From Mesorhizobium sp. ORS 3359 (GTDB taxonomy: Bacteria; Pseudomonadota; Alphaproteobacteria; Rhizobiales; Rhizobiaceae): DNA of 64,000 nucleotides. Positions within the stretch are counted from its first letter, which is position 1, and each line of letters opens with the position of its first letter. The stretch covers positions 1-64,000 of the forward strand of contig CCNC01000045.1 in assembly GCA_000824845.1 (NCBI GenBank), read 5' to 3'. The notes beneath the pieces are model-generated. The model saw only the letters and a program-made list of their open reading frames with translations, did not search any database and was not told the DNA's origin. Positions 8,101-17,504 of this stretch are shown one piece after another. A program made the position numbers and the translations under genes.

Positions 8101-11100
8101 GTCACCACGATCGGCAATGGCGGGGTGGCCAGCAACATCGGTGCGTCGAGCAGTGCTGCATCGAACCTTGTCCTCCAGAACGGTGTTCTGAACTATACCG
8201 GCGGCACCGCCACGACCGATCGCGGCTTCACCCTGGTCAACGGTGGCCCTTCGCGCAGCATCAGCGTCTCGGGGGGCGCCAACCTGACCTTCACCGGCAT
8301 CGTTACCAGTCCTGACGATGCGGGCTTCACCAAAATCGGCAACGGTACGCTCACCCTCGCCAACGCCGCGAACGACTATGTCGGCGCCACGGTCATCAGC
8401 ACCGGCACGCTGTCGGTGGGGACGCTCGCGGACGGAGGCCTGGCGAGCGGTATTGGTGCATCCAGCAGCAACGCGGCAAACCTGGTCATCAGCTCAGCCG
8501 CGAACCTGCAGTACACGGGCGCCTCGACGAGCAGCAACCGCAGCTTCACGCTGGGCGCCGGCGTGACCGGCGGCGGCATCGATGTCAGCAACGCTGCGAC
8601 GACACTAACGATGAGTGGTCAGGCGACCGGGGTCGGCAGCATACTGCGCAAGGAGGGCGCAGGCGCACTGCTCCTCAGCGGGCTCAGCACCTATACCGGC
8701 GGAACGATCGTCAACGCCGGCACGCTGCGGGCCGGCTCCACGCAAGCATTTGGCGGCAGTGACTCCAATGGCACGGGCGTCGGCAGCATGACCGTGAACG
8801 CCGGTGGCACGCTGGATCTCAACAATCTCAACAATACGGTCGGCGGCCTCAATGGCGGCGGCTCCGTGACGCTTGGCGGAGCCACTTTGCGGATCAACAA
8901 CAACAGCACCGGGGCGGGCTTCACCGGCGTGATCAGCGGCACCGGAGGCGTCACGATAGCCGCCGGCACTCAGGTCATGAACACCGGCTGCGGCAACACC
9001 TACACTGGCGTGACCACGATCACCTCCACGCTCAGCGTGTCCTGCCTCGCAAACGGGGGATCGCCCAGCGACATCGGCATGTCGAGCTCGGCATCTTCAA
9101 ATCTGGTCTTCGGCGGCAGCGGGCAATTGGTCTATACCGGAGCGAGCGTGGCCATCGATCGCGGGATGACCCTGGCAGGCGGGAACTTTATTCAGGTGAC
9201 GAATGCCGGCACCGTCCTGCAAATTGGCGGGACCATTGTCGACGGCGTAACCCCAGATGCTCTGATCAAAACGGGCGCCGGCACGCTGGTGCTCAGCGGC
9301 ACGAACACCTACACCGGCGATACGACCGCTCGCAACGGCACGTTGCGCGCTGGCTCTACGAGTGCTTTTGGCACTGCGGGAGGGCTCGTCATTGGCTCTG
9401 GTGCAACCGCCGATCTCGCCGGATTCAACACAAGCGTCCGATACCTCGGCGACGACTCTGGCAACCCGGGCCCGGGCACCCTCGCGCTCGGCGGAGCGAC
9501 TCTGACCATAAGCAATGGCCTGAACGCCACGTATTCGGGGGCGATAACGGGCGCAGGGGGTCTCAACAAGAGTGGGGCCGCGGGGACTGAAACGCTGACG
9601 GGCTGCAACAGCAGCTACACGGGGCCGACTACCCTTGGGGCCGGAACTCTTCAGGTCACGTGCCTTGCCAACGGCGGCAGCAATAGCTCGATCGGCGCGT
9701 CAACTTCGAGCGCCGCCAATCTCGTGCTCAACGGCGGCACGCTTCAATACATAGGCACGGGAGGAAGCACCGACCGGCTGTTTAGCCTCGGACCGTCGGC
9801 AACAAGCGCGCTCGACGCATCGGGCACAGGCGCTATTGCCTTCACCAACACCGGGGCGGTCGCCTTCACGACGCCGAACACCAGCCAGACGGTCACGCTC
9901 ACCGGCTCCAATACCGGCAACAACAGCCTCGCCGCGCAGTTGACCAACAACGGGTCAGGCACGACTTCGTTGACAAAATCCGGCACGGGAACCTGGATCC
10001 TCAAGAATTCAGGCAGCACCTACACCGGCGTCACCAACATCGCCGGGGGCGTGCTTGGCGTCGACAAGCTCACCAACGGCGGCCAGGCGAGCTCGATCGG
10101 CCAATCGTCGAGCGCTGCCTCGAATCTGATCATCGGCAGTGGCTCGACCTTGCGCTACACCGGGGCGGGCGATACCACCGATCGTCTGTTCACGCTCTCA
10201 ACCGGCACCAGCTTCATCGAATCGTCGGGCACGGGCGCCATTGTTTTCAGCAACACGGGTTCTGCCGCCTACACCGGTAGCGGCGCACGCACGCTTGCGC
10301 TGGGTGGCATCAACACCGGCCTCAACACGATGGGCGGCACCATCGTCGATGGCCCAGGCGGCCAGACCACGCTCGCCAAGAACGACAGCGGCACCTGGGT
10401 GCTGACCGGCAACAACACCTTCACCGGCAACACCGTCATCAACGGCGGCAATTTGATGATCGGCAACGGCGGAACCAGCGGCAACGCCGGTTCCGGCAAT
10501 GTCATCATCACGGACGCCAGCTCGACACTGTCGTTCAACCGCAGCGACACATTCAATTTCACCGGCACGATCAACCCGGACCCGCAGGCCGCCCTCGGAA
10601 CCATCGCGCAGATCGGCACCGGCACGACCATACTTACCGCGACGAACAAGGTCGGCGCGGCCAGGGTCGACGCCGGTACGTTGCAGGTGAACGGCAGTCT
10701 GACGAGCGCCGCGGGAATTACGGTCAACGCCGGCACGCTGCAGAACATCGGAGGAGGTTCCTCCATAACCACGCCGACCATCACCATGAATGCCGGCTCG
10801 ACGCTTAACGTCGGCGGCGGAACGGTCCAGGCCGCCGGTGGAACGCAGACTCTGTTCACAGGCGGTACCGGCGGCGCCACGATCAACATCACGGGGGGCG
10901 CGCTGCTCGGCAACGGTACGCTGGGGGGAGGCGGTAACACTGTCAATCTCACCGCCGGTTCGCTCAATACCGGCGCAGCTGCATTGAATCTTGGCAGCGG
11001 CAACGACACGTTTGTGTTGAGCGGTTTAGCCACAATCTCCGGAGCAGGCGTGGACGGCGGCGGCGGCACCGATACGTTGCAGGTGAACGTCCCCGTCAGC

Positions 11101-14100
11101 CGTACGCTCGACGGCACCCAGATTGCCGGTTTCGAGAGCCTCAATAAGCAGGGCAGCGGCACCCTGTTGCTGACCGGCAATCACAACTACAGCGGTGGCG
11201 TGACGATCACGACAGGCACCCTGGAGATCGGCAACGGCGTGACGGCCGGCACGCTGACGACGCCGACCGTGGCGAACAGCGGCGTGCTCGCCTTCAACAT
11301 GAGCAGCGATTACACCTTTGGCGCGACAGTCTCTGGCACTGGTCGCGTGAACAAGCTCGGCGCCGGGACCACCACCCTCACCGGCAACAACAGCTATGCC
11401 GGACCGACCAGCATCATCGGCGGCGCCTTGCTCATCAATGGCGATCAGTCGGGCGCCACCGGACAGACCTCCGTTGGAAACGGCGCAACGCTCGGCGGCA
11501 TGGGCGTCATTGGCGGCAACGTCCTGGTGGCCAATGGCGGCACACTGAGCCCCGGCGCCGCGGGCAGCGCTCCTGGCACGCTCACCATCAATGGCGGGCT
11601 CACTCTCAACAACACATCCAACCTCAACGTGAACTTCGGGCAGGCAAACGTACCTGGCGGGCCGCTCAACGATCTTGTCAATGTCGGTGGCAACCTCACA
11701 CTGGACGGCACGCTCAACGTTACCCAGACACCGGGCGGCAGTTTCGGACCGGGCGTCTACCGCGTCATCAATTACAACGGTTCCCTGACCGACAACGGGC
11801 TCGCCGTCACCGATCCCAACTATTTCGTGCAGACTTCCGTGGCCCACCAGGTCAACCTGGTCAACTCGGCCGGGCTGACGCTCAGCTATTGGGATGGCGA
11901 TGCGGGTCCTCATTCCAATGGCGCGGTGAATGGCGGCAGCGGCACCTGGCGCGCCGCTGGCGACCAGAACTGGACCGACGCGACCGGCGTGTTCGCAGCG
12001 CCTTTCGCAAATGCCAGTTTCGCCATCTTCCAGGGTGCTGCCGGTACGGTGACGGTGGATGGCACGAACGGCGCGGTGCAGGCAGCCGGCATGCAGTTCG
12101 CGACCGACGGCTACCTTGTCCAGGGCGCGGATGTCGGGCTCGTCGGGCCGCAGTCGATCATCCGCGTCGGCGATGGCACGGCGGGGGGCGCGGCCTATGT
12201 CGCGACGATCGCGTCCAATCTGATGGGCGGCAGCCAATTGGTGAAGGCCGACGCCGGCACGCTGGTTCTGTCGGGCACCAACAGCTACACCGGCGGCACG
12301 GCCATCAATGGCGGAACGCTGCAGATCGCGTCGAACGGCAATCTCGGCGACGCTTCCGGCGGTCTTTCTCTCGACAGCGGCAGGCTGCACACAACCGCCA
12401 ACGTCAATTCGACCCGTGCCGTGACGCTCAACGCCGGCGGCGGCACCTTCGACACCGACAGTGCGACCGGCCTGATTCTGAACAACATGGTCAGCGGCGC
12501 CGGCGCGCTGACCAAGGAGGGCGGCGGCACGCTGGTGCTGAGCGGTGCCAACATCTATCAGGGTGGCACTTTCATCAACGACGGCACGGTCCAGATCACG
12601 GCCGATGCCAATCTCGGGAACGCCACCGGCAAGGTCACGTTCGACGGCGGCACGCTCTACCAGCAGGGCGCGGCCAGCATCGTGACCACCCGCGTCGCAA
12701 CGCTTCAGGCTGGCGGCGGAACGTTCCAGGTCGACAGCACCGTACAGTGGGAAGGCGCTATCGACGGTGCGGGCGCGCTCACCAAGACGGGCGCCGGCGC
12801 GCTGATCCTCGGCGCCGACAACAGCTATGCCGGCGGCACGACAATCGCGAGCGGCCTCTTGATGCTGGGCACCGGCGGCACGACCGGCTCCATCGTCGGC
12901 AACGTGGTCGACAACGGCGCTCTCAGCTTCAACCGTTCCGACCTCTATACGTTTAACGGCACGATCTCGGGCAGCGGCGGCGTCACCCAGGACGGCGCCG
13001 GCAACACCGTGCTCACGGCAGACAACACTTATGCCGGCACGACGCTGATTGCCGGGGGCGGCGGGCTCTACATCAATGGCGACCAGAGCGCGGCGACTGG
13101 GCTCACCAACGTCAACTTCGGCACGCTGGGCGGCAGCGGCACCATCGGCGGCGATGTCTTCGTCGACGCAGCCGGCCGGCTGGCTCCCGGTGGTCTTGGC
13201 ACGACGCCCGGCACGCTCACCATCAACGGCAACCTCGATCTGGCCGACGGCTCGAACCTCGACTATTCGTTCGGCCAGGCCGGCGTGGTCGGGGGCGCCT
13301 ACAACGACCTTACGGTCGTGCATGGCAATCTGACGCTCGACGGCACAATCAATGTCACGCAAGCCCCAGGCGGCAATTTCGGGCCGGGCATCTACCGCGT
13401 CATCAGCTATGACGGGGCGCTCACCAACAACGGTCTCGATACCACGTCTAGCGATCACATCGTGCAGACCTCGATCGCCAATCAGGTCAATCTCGTCAAC
13501 ACGGCCGGCCTTGTGCTGAGCTATTGGGACGGCCCGAATGTCGGCGACCAGAACGACGACGCGATCGCCGGCGGCAGCGGCACCTGGCGGCTCGGCGGCA
13601 ATGCGTCCTGGACGGAAGCCGACGGCGCGTTGAACGGCACGTTCGACAATGGCAGCTTCGCCGTCCTCGCCGGCGCCGGCGGTACGGTCACGGTCGACAA
13701 CAGCTTTGGCGGCATCCATGTCGCCGGCATGCAGTTCGCCACTGGCGGCTACGCCATCGGGGGCGGCGATATTGCGCTCGACGGGCCGCAGGCGATCATC
13801 CGCGTCGGCGACGGCACGCTTGGCGGGGCTGCTTATATGGCAGCCATCGCCTCGAACCTCACCGGCGCCGGCCAATTGGTGAAGACCGACCTCGGCACGC
13901 TGGTGCTGACCGGCGCCAACAGCTACAGCGGCGGCACGGCGATTAGTGGCGGTACGCTCAGGGTCTCATCGGACAGCAATCTCGGCGACGCGGTGGGAGC
14001 GCTGTCGTTTGACAACGGCGCGACGCTGCAAAATACGGGCGCGTTCGGCTCGGCGCGTAACGTCACGCTCAACACCGGCGGCGGCACGTTCCAGACCGAC

Positions 14101-16881
14101 GCCGATCTCACGCTCTCCGGCCCGATCGGCGGCGCGGGCGGCTTCACCAAGACGGGCGGCGCCGCGCTGACGCTGACCGGCACTAGTTCCTATGCCGGGC
14201 CGACCACCGTTGCGGCAGGCGGGCTCTATGTCGACGGCGACCAGAGCGCGGCGACTGGGCTTACCTCGGTTGCGATCGGGGCCACGCTTGGCGGCAAGGG
14301 CAAGATCGGCGGCAATGTCGCGATCGCCGACGGCGCCACGCTATCGCCAGGATCGGCCGACGGCACGCCGGGCACGCTGGCAATCGGCGGGAACCTGACG
14401 CTGTCGGGCGGATCGATCCTCAACTACAGTTTTGGCCAGGCGAACGTTGCTGGCGGAGCTCTCAATGACCTGACGACGGTCGGCGGCAATCTCGTGCTCG
14501 ACGGCACGCTCAATGTGAGCGTTTCGCCAGGCGGCAGCTTCGGCCCAGGCATCTACCGGGTGTTCAATTATGCCGGCACGCTGACCAACAACGGGCTTGC
14601 GATCGGCTCCATCCCATCCTCGAACTATTTTGTTCAAACCTCGATCGACCACCAGGTCAACCTCGTCAACACGCAAGGGCTGAACCTCAACTACTGGGAC
14701 GGCGATGCCGGTCCGAAGTTCGACGGCACGGTCAATGGCGGCAGCGGCACCTGGCAGAGCTCTTCGGGCAACGACAACTGGACCGAGGACACCGGCTCGA
14801 TCAACGCGGCCTATTCCGACGGCGCCTTCGCCATCTTCGCCGGCCAGGCCGGCACGGTGACGGTGGACAATGGGCTCGGCCAGGTGAGTGCTGCCGGCAT
14901 GCAGTTCTCGACCGACGGCTATGTCATTCAGGGCGGCGACATCGCGCTTGTCGGGCCGGCCTCGACAATCCGGGTCGGCGACAGCACCAGTGCCGGCGCC
15001 GGCTACACGGCGACCATCGCCTCGGCGCTCACCGGCAATGCCCAACTCGTCAAGACCGATGCCGGCACGCTGGTGCTGACCGGCACCAACAGCTACACCG
15101 GCGGCACCGCCATCAATGGCGGCACGCTCAGGGTCTCTGCCGATGCCAACCTGGGCGATTCGGCCGGTGGGCTCTCCTTCAACGGCGGCACGCTCAACAC
15201 CAGCGCCAGCTTTGCGAGCGGCCGCGCCGTCGACGTGCTGGGGCAGGGCACCATCGCGACGGATGCCGGCACGACGCTGACCTTGAACGGCGTGCTTTCC
15301 GGCGCCGGCGCCTTGACCAAGAGCGGGGGCGGCACGCTGGCGCTGACGGCCGACTCGTCCGGTTTCACCGGCACCACCGCGATCGGCGGCGGCACGGTCA
15401 ATGTCTCGGGGAAGCTGTGCGGCACCGTCAATGTGCTTTCCGGCGGGCGGCTCGAAGGCACCGGCACGGTCTGCGACACCACCAATGCCGCAGGCGGCAC
15501 GATCGCCGCCGGCAATCCCGGCGTGCCGGGCACGCTCACCGTCGCCGGCAACTACACCGGCGCTGGCGGCACGCTGGAGATCGAGACCGTGCTCGGCGAC
15601 GACAGCTCCGCCACCGACCGGCTGGTGGTCACCGGCAACACGTCCGGCACCACGACGCTCAAAGTGGCCAATCTCGGCGGCGGCGGCGCGCAGACGGTGG
15701 AAGGCATCAAGATCATCGATGTCGGCGGCATCTCGGCCGGCACCTTCTCGCTTGCCGGCGACTACGTCTTCCGGGGCGACCAGGCGGTGGTCGGCGGCGC
15801 CTATGCCTACAGGCTCTACCAGAACGGCATCAGCACCCCGGGCGACGGCGACTGGTACCTGCGCTCGGCGCTGATCAACGGATCTCCGCAGCCGCTCTAT
15901 TCGCCGGCCGTGCCGATCTATGAGGCCTATCCCGGCGTGCTGCAGAGCTTGAACGAGCTCGGCACCCTGCAGCAGCGCGTCGGCAACCGCTCCTGGACCG
16001 GTGCCAGCCAAGGCGCCGACGAGATCGGCAGCGTGCCCACGCAAAGCGCGATCTGGGCCCGCATCGAGACGGCGCATTCGAGGCAGAGCCCTGAGAGCGC
16101 CACCACCGTCTCGGACTATGACGTGACCACCTGGAAGCTGCAGTCGGGCTTCGATGGCCTCCTCTATGAGGACGCCACCGGCATCCTGCTTGGCGGCCTC
16201 ACCTTCCACTACGGGACCGCGTCATCGGACATATCGTCGATCTACGGCGTCGGCTCCATCCGGGCCACCGGCTACGGCTTCGGCGGCTCGCTGACCTGGT
16301 ATGGCGACAATGGCTTCTATACCGACGGCCAGGCCGAAGTGACCTGGTATGACAGCGATCTCAAGTCCGCCACGCTGGGCAGCGATCTCGCCAAGGGCAA
16401 CAACGGCTTTGGCTATGCGCTGAGCATCGAAGCCGGCCAGAAGCTTGCGCTGCAGGGCAAGTGGACGCTGACGCCGCAGGCTCAGCTTTCTTACTCCTCG
16501 GTTCGCTTCAGCAGCTTCACCGATCCGTTCGGCGCGGCGGTGTCGCTGGGCCGCAGCAATGTGCTCACCGGCCGTGCCGGCCTGTCGCTGGATTACGAGG
16601 AGGCCTGGACGGGCGCCCAGGGCAAGGTCAGCCGCTCGCATCTCTACGGCATCGCCAATCTCTATTACGACTTCCTCGACGGCAACGACGTCGACGTGTC
16701 GGGTACGGCCTTCCACGAGCACGACCAGCCGCTCTGGGGCGGGCTAGGCCTTGGCGGATCGCTCTCCTGGGCCGATGACCGCTACACCGTCTTCGGCGAG
16801 GCCTTCGCCAAATCCAGCCTGAAGAACTTCGGCGACAGCCGCTCGATCGGCGCCAAGCTCGGCTTCAGCGTCAAGTGGTGA
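5143..16881 (+). CDS. Giant type V autotransporter with beta-strand repeats (3,912 codons)
   Basis: This single uninterrupted frame encodes a classical (type Va) autotransporter. A Sec signal is visible at about residues 93-111 (LMVAAAIAALSASSAAA, mature end near DRYWD). The passenger, roughly 112-3600, is almost entirely autotransporter-associated beta-strand repeats (PATR type), with more than 20 copies of a pattern like GTLVLSGTNSYTGGTAING, predicting one very long right-handed beta helix on the cell surface. The C-terminal ~280 residues, from about IWARIETAHSR, form the outer-membrane beta-barrel and end in the aromatic-terminal strand GFSVKW. The start at 5143 is chosen for its strong AGGGGGGT ribosome-binding site; this gives an unusual ~90-residue, Arg-rich leader before the signal. 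The ATG at 5335 (MTKWKGEAA) would give a normal signal peptide but has no visible ribosome-binding site. A role in adhesion or aggregation is inferred; no enzymatic passenger domain was seen. Confidence 0.9.
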   Translation: MAGLACGGTIHDYMENGEATRDRRLQADGRHSERASSQARSGRHGRRPELARRPDFFQLLRGGRMTKWKGEAASCAPHVAQPVLAVSRAWAGRLMVAAAIAALSASSAAAADRYWDVNGTSAGTGGTGAWNTTASNLVWSPNGDGVSGPYTFWNNAGVDNAIFGGTAGTVTIGAPITAHTLTFTTSGYTLNGGTLTLAGSTPGFVNNFGVTTTINSVIAGTAGLDRSGTGGTLILNGANTFSGGITMNGTALQFNGDAALGSASNNITISAAGAALTNTGSTDINAARTVTIGAGILTINQTGAGNVGSARFSGAGGLTVGSAGTRLTNNASDYTGQTTFGLLNNNATNGQMFFSSIGNVGGGPSALGAPITVANGTIAVNGSANGQTEVVYTGAAASSDRNWILSPGFFGEPIIRNQGTGTLTLSGAISLAGGGNATGYGFWADTADLLLSGTVSSAGDRPIAFTGSSTARTITVTGSNTFTGGVTIGAGPIGGGAVTLKVNSLANTGSASALGTGTGGSITIQSGSVLSYTGTGATSNRVWVVDGDGTIRSDGSGALSLSGAVTFTSGGPAENFTLSGNFAGTNTLSGAISGTGSLLSDAASTTTWVVTGSNSYSGSTIVNGGTLRAGSSQAFGPATNTVVVNGGTLDLGGFDLTTSSLSGTGGTVALGTSNLTVNGTSSTSFAGSLTGAGGITKGGTGSLTLSGTNSYTGATTVNGGTLALNFAAAGAPATNILSSSSGLVMSGGTLTVTGKSGIANLQTFSGMTATTGTSTISATSGSGGSMTLNLGAVGSSGGLVNFVLPTSGSITTTSPDGTLGWATVNNSDYAQVVGGNITAFTSYTNQDNASLWTNGQVISDAGGAANSAYFGTVGSSIQIGGLKYTAANASTVTIGAGATLGISGTIIVAPSVGANSDTITGGSITGPAGGGTLGVLQNSTGTFTIASTIVDNGGAVGFTKAGTGTVTLTGVNTYTGPTTISGGQLNVTTIGNGGVASNIGASSSAASNLVLQNGVLNYTGGTATTDRGFTLVNGGPSRSISVSGGANLTFTGIVTSPDDAGFTKIGNGTLTLANAANDYVGATVISTGTLSVGTLADGGLASGIGASSSNAANLVISSAANLQYTGASTSSNRSFTLGAGVTGGGIDVSNAATTLTMSGQATGVGSILRKEGAGALLLSGLSTYTGGTIVNAGTLRAGSTQAFGGSDSNGTGVGSMTVNAGGTLDLNNLNNTVGGLNGGGSVTLGGATLRINNNSTGAGFTGVISGTGGVTIAAGTQVMNTGCGNTYTGVTTITSTLSVSCLANGGSPSDIGMSSSASSNLVFGGSGQLVYTGASVAIDRGMTLAGGNFIQVTNAGTVLQIGGTIVDGVTPDALIKTGAGTLVLSGTNTYTGDTTARNGTLRAGSTSAFGTAGGLVIGSGATADLAGFNTSVRYLGDDSGNPGPGTLALGGATLTISNGLNATYSGAITGAGGLNKSGAAGTETLTGCNSSYTGPTTLGAGTLQVTCLANGGSNSSIGASTSSAANLVLNGGTLQYIGTGGSTDRLFSLGPSATSALDASGTGAIAFTNTGAVAFTTPNTSQTVTLTGSNTGNNSLAAQLTNNGSGTTSLTKSGTGTWILKNSGSTYTGVTNIAGGVLGVDKLTNGGQASSIGQSSSAASNLIIGSGSTLRYTGAGDTTDRLFTLSTGTSFIESSGTGAIVFSNTGSAAYTGSGARTLALGGINTGLNTMGGTIVDGPGGQTTLAKNDSGTWVLTGNNTFTGNTVINGGNLMIGNGGTSGNAGSGNVIITDASSTLSFNRSDTFNFTGTINPDPQAALGTIAQIGTGTTILTATNKVGAARVDAGTLQVNGSLTSAAGITVNAGTLQNIGGGSSITTPTITMNAGSTLNVGGGTVQAAGGTQTLFTGGTGGATINITGGALLGNGTLGGGGNTVNLTAGSLNTGAAALNLGSGNDTFVLSGLATISGAGVDGGGGTDTLQVNVPVSRTLDGTQIAGFESLNKQGSGTLLLTGNHNYSGGVTITTGTLEIGNGVTAGTLTTPTVANSGVLAFNMSSDYTFGATVSGTGRVNKLGAGTTTLTGNNSYAGPTSIIGGALLINGDQSGATGQTSVGNGATLGGMGVIGGNVLVANGGTLSPGAAGSAPGTLTINGGLTLNNTSNLNVNFGQANVPGGPLNDLVNVGGNLTLDGTLNVTQTPGGSFGPGVYRVINYNGSLTDNGLAVTDPNYFVQTSVAHQVNLVNSAGLTLSYWDGDAGPHSNGAVNGGSGTWRAAGDQNWTDATGVFAAPFANASFAIFQGAAGTVTVDGTNGAVQAAGMQFATDGYLVQGADVGLVGPQSIIRVGDGTAGGAAYVATIASNLMGGSQLVKADAGTLVLSGTNSYTGGTAINGGTLQIASNGNLGDASGGLSLDSGRLHTTANVNSTRAVTLNAGGGTFDTDSATGLILNNMVSGAGALTKEGGGTLVLSGANIYQGGTFINDGTVQITADANLGNATGKVTFDGGTLYQQGAASIVTTRVATLQAGGGTFQVDSTVQWEGAIDGAGALTKTGAGALILGADNSYAGGTTIASGLLMLGTGGTTGSIVGNVVDNGALSFNRSDLYTFNGTISGSGGVTQDGAGNTVLTADNTYAGTTLIAGGGGLYINGDQSAATGLTNVNFGTLGGSGTIGGDVFVDAAGRLAPGGLGTTPGTLTINGNLDLADGSNLDYSFGQAGVVGGAYNDLTVVHGNLTLDGTINVTQAPGGNFGPGIYRVISYDGALTNNGLDTTSSDHIVQTSIANQVNLVNTAGLVLSYWDGPNVGDQNDDAIAGGSGTWRLGGNASWTEADGALNGTFDNGSFAVLAGAGGTVTVDNSFGGIHVAGMQFATGGYAIGGGDIALDGPQAIIRVGDGTLGGAAYMAAIASNLTGAGQLVKTDLGTLVLTGANSYSGGTAISGGTLRVSSDSNLGDAVGALSFDNGATLQNTGAFGSARNVTLNTGGGTFQTDADLTLSGPIGGAGGFTKTGGAALTLTGTSSYAGPTTVAAGGLYVDGDQSAATGLTSVAIGATLGGKGKIGGNVAIADGATLSPGSADGTPGTLAIGGNLTLSGGSILNYSFGQANVAGGALNDLTTVGGNLVLDGTLNVSVSPGGSFGPGIYRVFNYAGTLTNNGLAIGSIPSSNYFVQTSIDHQVNLVNTQGLNLNYWDGDAGPKFDGTVNGGSGTWQSSSGNDNWTEDTGSINAAYSDGAFAIFAGQAGTVTVDNGLGQVSAAGMQFSTDGYVIQGGDIALVGPASTIRVGDSTSAGAGYTATIASALTGNAQLVKTDAGTLVLTGTNSYTGGTAINGGTLRVSADANLGDSAGGLSFNGGTLNTSASFASGRAVDVLGQGTIATDAGTTLTLNGVLSGAGALTKSGGGTLALTADSSGFTGTTAIGGGTVNVSGKLCGTVNVLSGGRLEGTGTVCDTTNAAGGTIAAGNPGVPGTLTVAGNYTGAGGTLEIETVLGDDSSATDRLVVTGNTSGTTTLKVANLGGGGAQTVEGIKIIDVGGISAGTFSLAGDYVFRGDQAVVGGAYAYRLYQNGISTPGDGDWYLRSALINGSPQPLYSPAVPIYEAYPGVLQSLNELGTLQQRVGNRSWTGASQGADEIGSVPTQSAIWARIETAHSRQSPESATTVSDYDVTTWKLQSGFDGLLYEDATGILLGGLTFHYGTASSDISSIYGVGSIRATGYGFGGSLTWYGDNGFYTDGQAEVTWYDSDLKSATLGSDLAKGNNGFGYALSIEAGQKLALQGKWTLTPQAQLSYSSVRFSSFTDPFGAAVSLGRSNVLTGRAGLSLDYEEAWTGAQGKVSRSHLYGIANLYYDFLDGNDVDVSGTAFHEHDQPLWGGLGLGGSLSWADDRYTVFGEAFAKSSLKNFGDSRSIGAKLGFSVKW
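8105..10190 (+). repeat. Intragenic repeats, type 1 (IGASSSAASNL modules)
   Basis: Inside the autotransporter passenger a ~50-residue motif recurs at about nt 8111, 8441, 9051, 9670 and 10079: N-G-G-x-x-S-x-I-G-x-S-S-S-A-A-S-N-L, then a Y-T-G strand and T-D-R-x-F-T-L. Copies alternate with the general beta-strand repeats, spaced 330-620 bp apart. They are diverged at nucleotide level, so the expansion looks old. Confidence 0.75.
11440..15390 (+). repeat. Intragenic repeats, type 2 (three large YWDGD modules)
   Basis: Three large tandem units begin at GDQS motifs at 11440, 13078 and 14236. Each contains, in order, a PGTLTI segment, GNLTLDGT, GGSFGPGIYRV, QVNLVN, a YWDG motif (11887, 13522, 14692), GGSGTW, AGMQFATDGY, IRVGDGT and two or three beta-strand repeats. 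Units 2 and 3 measure 1,158 and about 1,160 bp; unit 1 (1,638 bp) carries roughly 480 bp more, an extra pair of beta-strand repeats. The copies are more alike than the type 1 modules, pointing to later duplication. Confidence 0.8.
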
Positions 16882-16903
16882 GCCGGGGCCGACGCCAATC
16901 AAC

Positions 16904-16926
16904 ATCCGGGGCGCTGTGCCCCGGAT
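16904..16926 (+). terminator. Hairpin between autotransporter and IalB gene
   Basis: A perfect 9-bp stem, ATCCGGGGC and GCCCCGGAT, closes a 5-base loop. It lies 22 bp after the autotransporter stop and 27 bp before the next start. There is no T tract, so it is not a standard intrinsic terminator; it may attenuate read-through or protect the 3' end of a long transcript. Confidence 0.45.
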
Positions 16927-16952
16927 GAGTGCGTAATGAAGATAGGAAGAAG

Positions 16953-17504
16953 ATGAAGCGGAAGAATTTGGGTAGGAGCCTCCTGCTGGTTGCGGCCGCG
17001 CTGCTGGTCATGGGATTTGCCATCTCGGCCTTTGCCGAGGAAACCGGCTTGCCGGGCGGCGCGACGTCGCTGCGGGAGGGACATGGCGACTGGACGGTGT
17101 CCTGCAACGTCACCACGCAAAACGGCGCGGCAGGCAAAGCATGCTCACTCTCGCAGGAGCAGGCCGACGGGCAGTCGCGCCAGCGCATCCTGGCGGTTGA
17201 GTTCCGGCCCAACGGCGACGTTCTCCAGGGAACGCTCGTACTGCCGTTCGGCCTTGCGCTGGATCAGGGCGTGATACTGCAGATCGATGAGGGCGTCGTG
17301 CTTCCGCCGCTCCGTTTCCGTACCTGCCTCCCAGGCGGCTGTATCGTCGATCTCAGCTTTGACGGCGAGACCGTGGCGGCCCTCCGCAAGGGGACCAGCC
17401 TCAAGGTCAGGGTGGTCGCCGATGGCGGTAAGGAGTCGAATCTGGGCTTATCGCTGAAGGGCTTTCCGAGCGCGCTTGATAGGACCGCCGCGCTCTTGCA
17501 GTAG
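16953..17504 (+). CDS. Invasion-associated locus B (IalB) family periplasmic protein
   Basis: This 183-residue protein begins with a clear Sec signal peptide (LLLVAAALLVMGFAISAFA, cleaved near AFA-EE). After it comes the IalB-family pattern: GDWTVSCNV, then KACSLSQEQ, a LPFGLALDQG strand, and FRTCLPGGCIVDLSFDG. Four Cys (near residues 51, 64 and the T-C-L-P-G-G-C pair) fit two disulfides, as expected for a periplasmic protein. IalB proteins were named from Bartonella erythrocyte invasion, but in free-living Rhizobiales they are widespread and their role is unclear. The ATG at 16953 has AGGAAG upstream; the GTG at 16929 would overlap the hairpin. It follows the autotransporter by 71 bp and may be co-expressed with it. 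Confidence 0.85.
   Translation: MKRKNLGRSLLLVAAALLVMGFAISAFAEETGLPGGATSLREGHGDWTVSCNVTTQNGAAGKACSLSQEQADGQSRQRILAVEFRPNGDVLQGTLVLPFGLALDQGVILQIDEGVVLPPLRFRTCLPGGCIVDLSFDGETVAALRKGTSLKVRVVADGGKESNLGLSLKGFPSALDRTAALLQ

Noticed and set aside
11026..13875. A 949-codon open frame on the minus strand inside the autotransporter (also 10269-11180 and 14341-16209)
   Set aside because: It is antisense to a well-supported repetitive beta-helix gene; Gly/Thr/Asn-rich, GC-rich coding DNA keeps the complementary frames open. The translations show low-complexity Ala/Val/Pro/Arg stretches and no family motif.
8105..15390. A CRISPR-like or satellite array
   Set aside because: The repeats keep the reading frame, vary at third positions and encode beta-strand repeats; no constant repeat/unique spacer pattern exists.
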